Counted from the first letter of the stretch, positions 45,016-53,168 are shown. The stretch: 64,000 bases of DNA from an uncultured Xanthomonas sp. (GCA_943912265.1 CALTTS010000002.1:124001-188000); one strand, 5' to 3'. Numbers and translations are program-made. The notes: generated by a model not told the origin, from the letters alone.

Positions 45016-46656
45016 TCACTGCGGCAGCGCGCGGTCGAGCAGCACGCCGGAATCCAGGTCGGCCGGCAACGTGCCGAACGCCAGGCCGTACCCGCCCTCC
45101 AGCCGGCTGCGCACGAACGGCTCCGCCGCCGGGCTGCCCGAAGCCAGCAGTTCGGCCGCCTGCAGCAGCAGCGCCAGCCGCTCGACCGCATGCCGCGCCG
45201 AACCCTCGTCGATGCCGCGCGCGGCGAACGCCGACAGCAGCGCTTCGGCATGCCGCGCCAGCACCGGCGAAAGCGGCGCGGCCCGGTCCAGCTCCGCACG
45301 CAGCGCCTCCAGGCAGGCCGGTTCCTGCGCCAGCGCGCGCAGCACGTCCAGGCACTGGATGTTGCCGCTGCCTTCCCAGATCGAATTCAGCGGCGCCTGC
45401 CGGTACAGCCGCGGCAGGATCGACTCCTCCACGTAGCCCGCGCCGCCGAGGCATTCCTGCGCCTCGTTGACGAAGGCCGGCGCGCGCTTGCACAACCAGT
45501 ATTTGCCGGCGGCCGTGACCGCCCGCGCGAACGCCGCCTCGCGCGGGTCGTGCGGCGCGGCATCCACCGCGCGCGCCACCCGCAGCGCCAGCGCCAGCGC
45601 GGCCTCGGCTTCCAGCGCAAGGTCGGCCAGCACGTTGCGCATCAGCGGGTGCGCGGCCAGCGGGCTGCCGAAGGCCTGGCGATGGCGCGCGTGGTGCAGC
45701 GCCTGCGCCAGCGCCATGCGCATCTGCGCGGCGGCACCGAGCATGCAGTCCAGCCGGGTGAACATCACCATCTCGATGATCGTCGCCACGCCGCGCCCTT
45801 CGGCTCCCACGCGCGTGGCCCAGGCATCGCAGAACTCCACTTCGCCGGAGGCATTGGCCCAGTCGCCGAGCTTGTCCTTCAGCCGCATCAGCCGGAACGC
45901 GTTCTTGCCGCCGTCGGGCAGCCGGCGCGGCATCAGGAAGCAGGTCAGCCCGCCCGGGGCCTGCGCCAGCACCAGCCAGCCATCGGACATCGGTGCCGAG
46001 AAAAACCACTTATGTCCGACCAGCGCGTATTCGCCGTCGGCCGCCAGCGGCATGGCGACGGTGGCGTTGCGGCGCACGTCCGAGCCGCCCTGCTTCTCGG
46101 TCATGCCCATGCCCAGGGTGATGCCATCCTTGTCGCCCACCGGCACGTCGCGCGGGTCGTAGACGGGCGCGCAGGCCTTGTCGGCCCAGTGCTCCAGGCC
46201 GGGCTGGCGCCGCAACACCGGCACCGCGGCATGGGTCATCGTCAGCGGGCAGCTGGTGCCGGCTTCGGCCTGGTGGTGCAGGTAGCTCAGCGCGGCGCGG
46301 GCCACGTGCGCGCCCGGCTGCGGCCGGTGCCAGGACAGTCCGGCCACGCCGTTGGCCTTGGCCGCCTCCATCAGCCGGTGGTAGGCCGGGTGGAACTCGA
46401 CCACGTCGATGCGGTGGCCGAAGCGGTCGTGGGTGCGCAGCCGCGGGCGGTCGCGGTTGGCGTCGAAGCCGATCCGGTACAGCTCGTCGCCGGCCAGGCG
46501 GCCGTAGGCGTGCAGGTGCGGCGCATGGTGGCCGGCGCCGTGGCGGGTGACCGCTTCGCGCAGGACCGCGTCGTCCTGCCACAGGTCGCGCGGCTCGAAC
46601 AGCGGCGGCTGGTTGTCGACGTGGTGCGTTTCGAAATGCCCGGCGGTTGCGTTCAT
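45016..46656 (-). CDS. aidB: AidB-like acyl-CoA dehydrogenase
   Basis: A 546-residue flavoprotein of the acyl-CoA dehydrogenase superfamily, AidB subgroup. In E. coli AidB is induced by alkylation damage, binds DNA and may destroy alkylating agents. Features seen are the long N-terminal segment (ETHHVDNQPPLFEPRDLW), the AidB-type LGMGMTEKQGGSDVRRN, HKWFFSAPMSD, FTRLDCMLGAAAQMRMAL, and the catalytic-region block YVEESILPRLYRQAPLNSIWEGSGN. The C-terminal helical domain follows. Length matches AidB rather than short fatty-acid dehydrogenases. No ada or alkA neighbour is present. Confidence 0.9.
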   Translation of the reverse strand: MNATAGHFETHHVDNQPPLFEPRDLWQDDAVLREAVTRHGAGHHAPHLHAYGRLAGDELYRIGFDANRDRPRLRTHDRFGHRIDVVEFHPAYHRLMEAAKANGVAGLSWHRPQPGAHVARAALSYLHHQAEAGTSCPLTMTHAAVPVLRRQPGLEHWADKACAPVYDPRDVPVGDKDGITLGMGMTEKQGGSDVRRNATVAMPLAADGEYALVGHKWFFSAPMSDGWLVLAQAPGGLTCFLMPRRLPDGGKNAFRLMRLKDKLGDWANASGEVEFCDAWATRVGAEGRGVATIIEMVMFTRLDCMLGAAAQMRMALAQALHHARHRQAFGSPLAAHPLMRNVLADLALEAEAALALALRVARAVDAAPHDPREAAFARAVTAAGKYWLCKRAPAFVNEAQECLGGAGYVEESILPRLYRQAPLNSIWEGSGNIQCLDVLRALAQEPACLEALRAELDRAAPLSPVLARHAEALLSAFAARGIDEGSARHAVERLALLLQAAELLASGSPAAEPFVRSRLEGGYGLAFGTLPADLDSGVLLDRALPQ

Positions 46657-46746
46657 GGCGGCCCTCCGCGGCCGATTCTGGCCCACGCCGGGCGGCGGCG
46701 CATGCCGCGCCACACCACGCCCGTTGCGCAGCGCGGGGCGCGCACG

Positions 46747-46774
46747 AAAAAGCCCCGCCGGAGCGGGGCTTTTT
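46747..46774 (-). terminator. Intrinsic terminator of the cold-shock gene
   Basis: AAAAAGCCCCGC and GCGGGGCTTTTT flank a CGGA loop, giving a 7-bp GC stem extended by A-T pairs and ending in a T-run on either strand. It lies 24 bases beyond the stop of the cold-shock gene. Confidence 0.92.
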
Positions 46775-46797
46775 CTCAGGAGTGCATGACCGCCGGA

Positions 46798-47004
46798 TCA
46801 GGCGATCGGGGTGATGTTGGACGCTTGCGCGCCCTTCGGCCCCTGGGTCACTTCATAGGTAACGCGCTGGCCTTCCTGCAGGGTGCGGAACCCCTTCGCG
46901 TTGATCGCGGAGAAGTGCGCGAACACATCAGCGCTGCCGTCCTCCGGCGAGATGAAGCCAAATCCCTTGGCGTCGTTGAACCATTTGACAGTACCGTTCG
47001 GCAT
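46798..47004 (-). CDS. Cold-shock domain protein (CspA family)
   Basis: A 68-residue single-domain nucleic-acid chaperone. It has GTVKWFNDAKGFGFISPEDG (containing RNP1, KGFGFI) and RNP2 in DVFAHFSAI, followed by EGQRVTYEVTQGPKGAQASNI. Whether it is cold-inducible cannot be told; the leader is only about 50 nt, much shorter than that of E. coli cspA. It has its own promoter at the end of the mtnP gene and its own terminator. Confidence 0.97.
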   Translation of the reverse strand: MPNGTVKWFNDAKGFGFISPEDGSADVFAHFSAINAKGFRTLQEGQRVTYEVTQGPKGAQASNITPIA

Positions 47005-47060
47005 GGTGATGCATGACCTGTTGTGTGGACGAGTGGCGTGCGGACGAGCCGCACGGCCGG

Positions 47061-47089
47061 AGTATGCAAAGCTTGCGGCGCGTTGACAA
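47061..47089 (-). promoter_or_regulatory. Sigma-70 promoter of the cold-shock gene
   Basis: On the minus strand TTGTCA (47089-47084, 5 of 6) and CATACT (47066-47061, 4 of 6) are exactly 17 bases apart. The -35 abuts the mtnP stop codon (47092-47090). Transcription would start near 47054, giving a leader of about 50 nt. Confidence 0.7.
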
Positions 47090-47857
47090 TCACCCGCGCG
47101 CCAGTTCGGCCACCAGCTCGGGCAATCCGGCCGAGGCGGCGGCCACGTTGTCGAGCACTTCGGCCATCGTGATTTCCTCGCCGTCGCCGCAGCCGGCGGC
47201 CCAGTTGGCGACGATGGCCAGGCAGGCGTACTCCAGCCCCAGCTCGCGCGCGAGGCCGGCTTCGGGCATGCCGGTCATGCCCACCAGGTCGCAGCCGTCG
47301 CGACGCAGGCGCGCGATCTCGGCGGCGGTTTCCAGCCGCGGCCCCTGGGTGGCGCCGTAGCAGCCGCCCTCCTCCAGCCGCACCCCGGCCACGCGCGCGG
47401 CGGCCAGCACCTTGGCGCGCAGCAGCGGCGTGTACGGGTGGCCGAAGTCCACGTGCAGCACCTCGTGGCCGGGGCGGCCGTCGGGCAGCTCGTCGCAGAT
47501 CGAGGCCACCCGGCCCCAGGTGTAGTCGATCAGCTGGTCCGGGCAGGCCAGCACGCGCGGGCCGAAAGCGTCGGTGATGCCGCCGACGGTGTTCAGCGCC
47601 AGCACCCGGGTGGCGCCGGCCTCCTTCAGCGCGGCCAGGTTGGCGCGGTAGTTGATCCGGTGCGGCGGGATCGAATGGCCCTCGCCGTGGCGGGCGAGGA
47701 AGGCCACGGTGGATTCGCCGAGCCGTCCGATGCGCAGCGGCCCGGACGGCGCGCCGAAGCGCGTCTGCACCGTGCGGGTTTCCACTTCGGCCAGCGCGGC
47801 CAGCGTGTAGACGCCGGTGCCGCCGATCACGGCCAGGTCGATTGCAGTCGCGGCCAT
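47090..47857 (-). CDS. S-methyl-5'-thioinosine/methylthioadenosine phosphorylase family
   Basis: A 255-residue purine-nucleoside phosphorylase of the MTAP family. It contains LAVIGGTGVYTL, FLARHGEGHSIPPHRINYRANLAALK (phosphate site), RVLALNTVGGIT and the base-site loop LVGMTGMPEAGLARELGL followed by IVANWAAGCG. The replaced base-binding residues and the xanthomonad and pseudomonad context favour methylthioinosine over methylthioadenosine, but this is inference. It follows hpt by 3 bases, linking it to purine salvage. Confidence 0.9.
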   Translation of the reverse strand: MAATAIDLAVIGGTGVYTLAALAEVETRTVQTRFGAPSGPLRIGRLGESTVAFLARHGEGHSIPPHRINYRANLAALKEAGATRVLALNTVGGITDAFGPRVLACPDQLIDYTWGRVASICDELPDGRPGHEVLHVDFGHPYTPLLRAKVLAAARVAGVRLEEGGCYGATQGPRLETAAEIARLRRDGCDLVGMTGMPEAGLARELGLEYACLAIVANWAAGCGDGEEITMAEVLDNVAAASAGLPELVAELARG

Positions 47858-47860
47858 GGC

Positions 47861-48418
47861 TCAGTCCTTCAGCGCATAGATGTCCGGCAGGTTGCGGCCC
47901 TGCTCGTGGAAGTCCATGCCGAAGCCGAACACGTAGCGGTCCGGCACCTGCAGGCCGACGTAGTCGGCCTTCATCCCGGACAGGCAGCGCTCGGCCGACT
48001 TGACCGTCATCGCGGCGATGCGCACGTCGGTGGCGCCCTGCTCGATGCACCACTGGCGCACGCCCTGCAGGGTGAAGCCCTCGTCGAGGATGTCGTCCAC
48101 CAGCAGCACGCGGCGCCCGTACAGGGCGGTGGCCGGGCGGTGCTTCCACACCAGCTCGCCGCCGACGGTCTCGCCGCGGTAGCGGGTGGCGTGCAGGTAG
48201 TCGAAAGTCAGGTCGACGCCGCGCGCGCCGATTTCCAGCGACAGCTGGCCGGCAAACGGCAAGGCGCCGTGCATGATGGTCAGATAGACCGGCACTTCGC
48301 CGGCGTAGTCGCGGGCGATCTCGTCGGCCATGCGGGCGATGGCGGCGTCGATCGTCTTGCGTTCGACGACGACCTCGGCATGGGCAAGGGCGTCGGCGAG
48401 GGAGGGGACGGGTTTCAT
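47861..48418 (-). CDS. hpt: Hypoxanthine-guanine phosphoribosyltransferase
   Basis: A 185-residue type I phosphoribosyltransferase that salvages hypoxanthine (and guanine) with PRPP. The PRPP-binding loop is VLLVDDILDEGFTL; the flexible loop lies near LHATRYRGETVGG; and VPDRYVFGFGMDFHEQGRNLPDIYAL contacts the base. Order nagZ-hpt-mtnP with 1-base overlap and 3-base gap indicates one transcript. The product of the phosphorylase downstream (hypoxanthine or adenine) could be this enzyme's substrate. Confidence 0.94.
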   Translation of the reverse strand: MKPVPSLADALAHAEVVVERKTIDAAIARMADEIARDYAGEVPVYLTIMHGALPFAGQLSLEIGARGVDLTFDYLHATRYRGETVGGELVWKHRPATALYGRRVLLVDDILDEGFTLQGVRQWCIEQGATDVRIAAMTVKSAERCLSGMKADYVGLQVPDRYVFGFGMDFHEQGRNLPDIYALKD

Positions 48419-49425
48419 CAGGCAAGGTTTCCAGTGTTGTCGTGCAGGCTTGCACGGACGGAGTCGTAACGCGTGTCGGCCAGCAGGCCGGCCCAGGCCA
48501 TCGGGCCGCGGCCGATCAGGCCGGCCACCGCTGCGGTATCGAGGGCGCGGCCCCGGACCGCCTGCAGCGATTCTTCCACCAGTTCGGGATGGCAGACCAG
48601 TACCACGTCGCAGCCGGCGTCCAGGTGGGCGTCGATGCGCGCGCGCACCCCGCCGACCGAATGCGCGGCGGCCATGCCGATGTCGTCGGAGAACACCACG
48701 CCGCGGAAGCCCATCTCCTCGCGCAATATCCCGTTGATCCAGCGCGGCGAATAGCCGGCCGGCTCCGGCGCCACGGCCGGATAGCTGACGTGGGCCATCA
48801 TCACCGCATCGGCGCCGGCGGCGATGCCGGCCGCGAACGGCACCAGGTCCTCGCCGCGCAGGGTTTCCAGCGGACGCGGGTCGACCGCGTGGTCGACGTG
48901 GGTGTCCTCCAGCACGCTGCCGTGGCCGGGGAAATGCTTGAGCGTGGCGGCCATGCCGGCCTCGTGCATGCCGCGCACGTAGGCGCGGGTGAATTCGGCC
49001 ACCACCGCCGGATCGGCGCTGAAGGCGCGGTCGCCGATGGCGCGGTTGCCGCGGGCCAGGTCGACCACCGGCGCGAAGCTCAGGTCCACGCCGCTGGCGC
49101 GCACCTCGCTGGCCATCAGCCAGGCATGCTGGGCGGCCAGCGCGAGCGCGGCGTCGCGGTCCTTGCGGTACAGCGCATCGAAGGTTTCCAGCGGCGGCAG
49201 CGCGGTGTAGCCCTCGCGGAAGCGCTGCACGCGGCCGCCTTCCTGGTCCACGCAGATCAGCTGCGGGCGGCGCGTGGCGGCGCGGATCGCCGCCGTCAGC
49301 TCGCCCACTTGCGCGCGCGAGGCGAAATTGCGCTTGAACAGGATGACGCCGGCCACGGCATCGTCCTGCAGCCAGTCGCGCTCCTGCGCGGTCAGTCCGG
49401 TACCGGCGACGCCGATCACGAGCAT
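48418..49425 (-). CDS. nagZ: Beta-N-acetylhexosaminidase NagZ
   Basis: NagZ removes GlcNAc from muropeptides in the cytoplasmic recycling pathway, and its products regulate AmpC in species that have it. The 335-residue family-3 glycoside hydrolase has VDQEGGRVQRF, LSFAPVVDLARGN, the loop KHFPGHGSVLEDTH (His acid-base) and the nucleophile in GVVFSDDIGM. Starts at ATG 49425; its stop overlaps the hpt start by one base. It heads the nagZ-hpt-mtnP transcript. Confidence 0.96.
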   Translation of the reverse strand: MLVIGVAGTGLTAQERDWLQDDAVAGVILFKRNFASRAQVGELTAAIRAATRRPQLICVDQEGGRVQRFREGYTALPPLETFDALYRKDRDAALALAAQHAWLMASEVRASGVDLSFAPVVDLARGNRAIGDRAFSADPAVVAEFTRAYVRGMHEAGMAATLKHFPGHGSVLEDTHVDHAVDPRPLETLRGEDLVPFAAGIAAGADAVMMAHVSYPAVAPEPAGYSPRWINGILREEMGFRGVVFSDDIGMAAAHSVGGVRARIDAHLDAGCDVVLVCHPELVEESLQAVRGRALDTAAVAGLIGRGPMAWAGLLADTRYDSVRASLHDNTGNLA

Positions 49426-49470
49426 GGGTGTGTTCTCCGGGCATCGCGCCGATGCGCGATCAGGCCGGGC

Positions 49471-49482
49471 ATTGTCGCAGAT
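49471..49482 (-). promoter_or_regulatory. Promoter-like motif ATCTGCGACAAT upstream of nagZ
   Basis: On the minus strand the 12 bases ATCTGCGACAAT lie 45 bases before the nagZ start. GACAAT can serve as a -10 (4 of 6). The same 12-mer occurs upstream of rlmD at 52249-52260. Confidence 0.5.
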
Positions 49483-49515
49483 CGGGCCGGCACGGGCGTT
49501 GCCCGCGCCAAGGCG

Positions 49516-50208
49516 TCAGATCGCGCAGCCGTCCGGCCCGCAGGCCGCGCCGTCGCCCGCCGCGGCGGGTGCCCGTTCGGCCGCCGCCCGCGCCAGCACC
49601 TGCGCGAAGGTTTCGGGCGACTGCGCGCCCTGCACCGCAAGACGGCCGTCGATGACGAAGGTCGGCACCGCCGAGATGCCCAGCGCCTGCGCCTGCCCGA
49701 GCCCGGCCGTCACCTCGGCGCGGCCCTCGCCGGAAGCGAGCATGGCGCGCACGCGCGCCTCGTCCAGCCCGCCGGCCGCACCGGCCGCCGCCAGCACGTC
49801 CGGATCGGCCACGTTGCGGCCTTCGGCGAAATACGCGCGGAACAAGGCCTCGCCGACCGCATCGGCATCGCCCTCGCGCGCGGCCAGCCACAGCAGGCGG
49901 TGCGCATCGAAGGTGTCCGCGCGGACCTGGCCGCGGTCGAAATCGAAGGGCAGGCCTTCGCTGCGGCCGACCGACCCGGTCTGGTCGAGCATCCGCCCGA
50001 CCCGCGCCGCGCCGCCGAACCTGGCCGCCAGCGCCTCGCGCAGCGGCACGGGCGCCGCGCCGGCGGCATCCGGGTCGAGCCGGAAGGGGTGCCAGTGCAC
50101 CTCCACCTGCGGCGCGGCGGCGCCCAGGGTTTCCAGCGCGCGCCGGAAGCGGTGCTTGCCGATCCAGCACCAGGGGCAGACCACGTCGGACCAGATGTCG
50201 ATTCTCAT
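49516..50208 (-). CDS. DsbA-family oxidoreductase, FrnE-like
   Basis: A 230-residue thioredoxin-fold protein without signal peptide, so cytoplasmic. The active site is CPWC (Cys11-Cys14 in MRIDIWSDVVCPWCW). The helical insertion and the cis-Pro segment GISAVPTFVIDGRLAVQGAQ match FrnE/YwbO-type DsbA proteins. A Cys pair close to the C-terminus (ACGPDGCAI) is additional and may be redox-active. Substrate unknown. The CYTH gene is 31 bases upstream on the same strand. Confidence 0.92.
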   Translation of the reverse strand: MRIDIWSDVVCPWCWIGKHRFRRALETLGAAAPQVEVHWHPFRLDPDAAGAAPVPLREALAARFGGAARVGRMLDQTGSVGRSEGLPFDFDRGQVRADTFDAHRLLWLAAREGDADAVGEALFRAYFAEGRNVADPDVLAAAGAAGGLDEARVRAMLASGEGRAEVTAGLGQAQALGISAVPTFVIDGRLAVQGAQSPETFAQVLARAAAERAPAAAGDGAACGPDGCAI

Positions 50209-50239
50209 GCCGGCCAGATGCGGGCAAAGGCCGGCCGGA

Positions 50240-50749
50240 TCAAGCCTCGCCGCGCTCGGCCGGGGTCCACTGCGCGTACGGGCGCGCGGCCAGCACGAGG
50301 TTGTAGTAGCGCGACTGGTCGGTGACGTCGGCGCCGGCCCAGGCGGGCTTCTCGAACGGCTCGTCTTCGCGCTGCAGCTCGATTTCGGCCACCACCAGCC
50401 CGGCGTTGTCGCCGAGGAACTCGTCCACCTCCCACAGGTGCCCGGCGTGGCGCACGTAGTGGCGGCGCTTGTCGACGATGCCGCCGCTGCACAGCGCCAG
50501 CAGTGCGCGCCCCTCGTCCACCGGGACGGGGTACTCGAACTCCTGCCGGCTCGCGCCGAGCTGCACCGACTTGATGTTGAGGAAGGCGGCATCGCCCTGC
50601 ACGCGCACGCGCACCGAGGCCTTCGCCCCGCCCGCCGCCATCGACGGCGGCCCGCTCAGGTAGCCCTGCGCCATCGCCACCACCGTGTCGGCGGCGGCGC
50701 GCCAGCCATCGCCGGTGACCAGGAACTTGCGCTCGATCTCGATGCCCAT
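50240..50749 (-). CDS. CYTH-domain protein (inorganic triphosphatase-like)
   Basis: A 169-residue CYTH triphosphate tunnel protein. The N-terminal ExExK signature is GIEIERKFLV. Alternating charged strands follow (KASVRVRVQGDAAFLNIK, EFEYPVP, VVAEIELQREDEPFEKPAW), as in short tripolyphosphatases. The ATG at 50749 directly precedes the signature. The likely substrate is inorganic triphosphate, inferred from the family. Confidence 0.93.
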   Translation of the reverse strand: MGIEIERKFLVTGDGWRAAADTVVAMAQGYLSGPPSMAAGGAKASVRVRVQGDAAFLNIKSVQLGASRQEFEYPVPVDEGRALLALCSGGIVDKRRHYVRHAGHLWEVDEFLGDNAGLVVAEIELQREDEPFEKPAWAGADVTDQSRYYNLVLAARPYAQWTPAERGEA

Positions 50750-50837
50750 GCAACCCTCGCAGACGACGAAGAAGGAAATGTGCGGCCGCGGTTCCCGGCG
50801 CCGCACGCGCACGCCGAACGGAATACCCGGCGCGGCG

Positions 50838-52214
50838 TCAGCGCTCGAACACCGCGATACTTTCCACGTGCGCGGTGTGCGGGAACATGTCCATCGCCCC
50901 GGCCGCCTTCAGGGTGAAGCCCTGCGCGTTGACCAGCCAGCCGGCGTCGCGCGCCAGCGAGCCTGGATGGCAGCTGACGTAGACGATGCGCTTGAACTGC
51001 CCGAGCGGCAATTGCTGCAGCACCTCGATCGCGCCCGAGCGCGGCGGGTCGAGCAGCAGCTTGTCGAAGCCGGCGCGCATCCACGGCGTGCCGCGCTGGT
51101 CCCGGGTCAGGTCGGCGGCGAAGAACTCGGCGTTGCCCAGGCCGTTGCGCGCGGCATTCTCCTTCGCCCGCAGCACCAGCCCGGCCTCGCCCTCCACCCC
51201 GACCACGCTGGCCGCGGTGCGCGCCAGCGGCAGGGTGAAGTTGCCCAGCCCGCAGAACAGGTCGAGCACGCGCTCGCCCGGCCGCACGTCCAGCAGTTCC
51301 AGCGCGCGCGCGATCATCCGCTCGTTGAGCCGGGCGTTGACCTGGATGAAGTCGAGCGGGCGGAAGCCCATCGTCACGTCCCACGGCGCCAGCCGGAACG
51401 CCAGCTGCGGCCCGCTTCCATCGGCATGCAGCGGCCACAGCGGCTTCACCGTGTCCACGCCGCCGGACTGCAGGAAGATGGCGAAGCGGTGCGTCTGCCC
51501 GAACGCCGCCAGCGTGGCCAGGTCGCGCTCGCCCAGCGGCTGCAGGTGGCGGAAGGTCAGCGCCACGCCGTCGAAATCGGCGGTGGCGTCGCCGGCGATG
51601 AACTCGATCTGCGGGATGTCCGCACGCGCGTCCAGCGCATCCACCAGCGCGGCGATGTCGGCCACGTGGCCGCCGATGGCCGGGATCACCGTATGGCATT
51701 CGGACAAGTCGGCGACGAAGCGCGGGTCGGCCTCGCGGAACCCCACCAGCGTCTTGCCCTTCTTCTCCACCCGGCGCACCGAGAACCGGCCCTTGCGCCG
51801 GTAGCCCCAGCTGTCGGCGGTCAGCGGCGCCAGCCAGGTGTCCGGTTCGACGTGGCCGATGCGCTCCAGGTTCTCGCGCAGCACGCGCTCCTTGGCGAGG
51901 ATCTGCTTGTCCTCGGCCAAATGCTGCAGCACGCAGCCCGAACAGGTGCCGAAGTGCGGGCACTTCGGCGTCACCCGGTCCGGCGAGGCGGCCAGCACCT
52001 CCAGCGTGCGCGCCTCGTCGAAGCTGCGGTTGCGCGCGGTCGGCTCGGCGACGACGGTTTCGCCCGGCAGCGCGCCGGCGATGAACACCGCCTTGCCGGC
52101 GCCCTCGTCGCCCTCGCCGAGGTTGCGGCGGGCGACGCCGCGCCCGTCGTGGGTCAGGTCGAGGATCTGCGCGGTGAACGGGGTACGGTCGAAACGGACT
52201 CTGGATCGGGCCAC
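50838..52214 (-). CDS. rlmD: 23S rRNA (uracil1939-C5)-methyltransferase RlmD
   Basis: RlmD methylates U1939 of 23S rRNA. The 458-residue protein has a TRAM domain (TAQILDLTHDGRGVARR), the 4Fe-4S ligands CPHFGTCSGC with a fourth Cys in LSECHTVIP, and a SAM site (VLDLFCGLGNFTLPLA). The catalytic block is IVYVSCHPGSLARD and DPPRSG is also present. Start is GTG 52214, just before ARSRVRFDRTPF, which corresponds to the usual N-terminus; the frame is open beyond it. It lies divergent from the response regulator gene. Confidence 0.95.
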   Translation of the reverse strand: MARSRVRFDRTPFTAQILDLTHDGRGVARRNLGEGDEGAGKAVFIAGALPGETVVAEPTARNRSFDEARTLEVLAASPDRVTPKCPHFGTCSGCVLQHLAEDKQILAKERVLRENLERIGHVEPDTWLAPLTADSWGYRRKGRFSVRRVEKKGKTLVGFREADPRFVADLSECHTVIPAIGGHVADIAALVDALDARADIPQIEFIAGDATADFDGVALTFRHLQPLGERDLATLAAFGQTHRFAIFLQSGGVDTVKPLWPLHADGSGPQLAFRLAPWDVTMGFRPLDFIQVNARLNERMIARALELLDVRPGERVLDLFCGLGNFTLPLARTAASVVGVEGEAGLVLRAKENAARNGLGNAEFFAADLTRDQRGTPWMRAGFDKLLLDPPRSGAIEVLQQLPLGQFKRIVYVSCHPGSLARDAGWLVNAQGFTLKAAGAMDMFPHTAHVESIAVFER

Positions 52215-52248
52215 GTGGCGGCTGCTGCTGCGGGCGGAAAGGGCGTGT

Positions 52249-52260
52249 ATTGTCGCAGAT
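52249..52260 (-). promoter_or_regulatory. Promoter-like motif ATCTGCGACAAT upstream of rlmD
   Basis: This 12-mer is identical to the one before nagZ. It lies 34 bases before the rlmD start on the minus strand, with GACAAT as possible -10. Confidence 0.5.
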
Positions 52261-52262
52261 GC

Positions 52263-52279
52263 GGCCGATCCGATCGGCC
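52263..52279. repeat. 17-base palindrome in the divergent rlmD/response-regulator spacer
   Basis: GGCCGATC (52263-52270) and GATCGGCC (52272-52279) are perfect inverted copies around one C. It is 36 bases before the response-regulator ATG and next to the rlmD promoter-like motif. It could be an operator or a leader hairpin. Confidence 0.5.
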
Positions 52280-52315
52280 CGGCGCATGCCCGCATCTTCA
52301 CGGAGGAGGATCGAG

Positions 52316-53026
52316 ATGACCGTACCCGCGCCCTTGCCGCGCCTGTTGCTGGCCGAAGACGACCCGGTCAGCGCGGCGTTCTTCATCGCCACGTTGGAAA
52401 CGCTGCCGGCGCGGATCGACCATGCCGTCGGCATCGCCGATGCGCTGCGGCTGGCGGACGCAAACCGCCACGACCTTTGGCTGATCGATGCCCATCTCGC
52501 CGACGGCAGCGGCATCGAGCTGCTCGCCCGCCTGCGTGCACGCTTCCCGGACACCCCGGCATTGGCGCATACCGCGGCCGACGGCGATGCGCTGCGCGAA
52601 CGCCGCCTGCTCGATGCCGGCTTTGCCGCCGTGCTGCACAAGCCGGTCACGCCGGACGCGCTGCAGGCGGCCGTGCGCGCCCGCCTGCCCGCCGCCGCGG
52701 CGAGCGGCGCCGCCGACTGGGACGACGATGCCGCCTTGAAGGCCTTGAACGGGCAATCCGCACACGTGAAGGCGCTGCGCGAGCTGTTCCTGTCCGAACT
52801 GCCCGGCATCCGCGAACGGGTCGTGCTCGGCGCGCAGGCCGGCAATGTCGACGCGCTGCGCGCCGAACTGCACCGGCTGCAAGCCAGTTGCGGCTTCGTC
52901 GGCGCCGCCCGCATGGGCAACGCCGTCACCGCCCTGCGCAGCCAAGCCGATTCCCCCGTCGCCCTGACCAACCTGCTGGCCGCCATCGACGTTATGCTGA
53001 AACCGGATATCGCAGGGCCAAGATAA
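52316..53026 (+). CDS. Response-regulator receiver-HPt protein
   Basis: A 236-residue two-component protein. The receiver domain (1-120) has the acidic pair in LLLAEDD (Glu14-Asp15-Asp16), phosphoacceptor Asp58 (LWLIDAH) and Lys109 (LHKP). After a short Ala linker, an HPt domain (135-230) carries His186 in ELHRLQASCGFVG, the usual His-x-Leu-x-x-Ser context. There is no DNA-binding or enzymatic output domain, so it should pass phosphate in a relay. No histidine kinase is adjacent. A strong GGAGGAGG ribosome-binding site precedes ATG 52316. Confidence 0.9.
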   Translation: MTVPAPLPRLLLAEDDPVSAAFFIATLETLPARIDHAVGIADALRLADANRHDLWLIDAHLADGSGIELLARLRARFPDTPALAHTAADGDALRERRLLDAGFAAVLHKPVTPDALQAAVRARLPAAAASGAADWDDDAALKALNGQSAHVKALRELFLSELPGIRERVVLGAQAGNVDALRAELHRLQASCGFVGAARMGNAVTALRSQADSPVALTNLLAAIDVMLKPDIAGPR

Positions 53027-53052
53027 AACAGACGACCAGACTACGGAGAAGC

Positions 53053-53137
53053 GCATTCCGGCCCTTGTTTCTTCCTCATCAATTTCATGCCTGAAATGCA
53101 GAAAGTGCACTCCGGCCCGGGTTTCGTTACTTCATGA
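53053..53137 (+). repeat. Two imperfect copies of a repeat, 54 bases apart
   Basis: Copies begin at 53053 and 53107. Over about 32 bases they share GCA, TCCGGCCC, GTTTC and TCAT-AATT with scattered substitutions. Each copy runs into its own small palindrome (TTTCA/TGAAA in the first, TTCATGAATT/AATTCATGAA in the second). Confidence 0.55.
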
Positions 53138-53158
53138 ATTCCGCATGCAATTCATGAA
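53131..53158. repeat. Perfect 10-bp inverted repeat
   Basis: TTCATGAATT (53131-53140) and AATTCATGAA (53149-53158) are perfect complements with an 8-base spacer CCGCATGC. The arms are A/T-rich and lack a T-run, so an operator or a recombination site is as plausible as an RNA hairpin. Confidence 0.6.
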
Positions 53159-53168
53159 TACATCAGGG

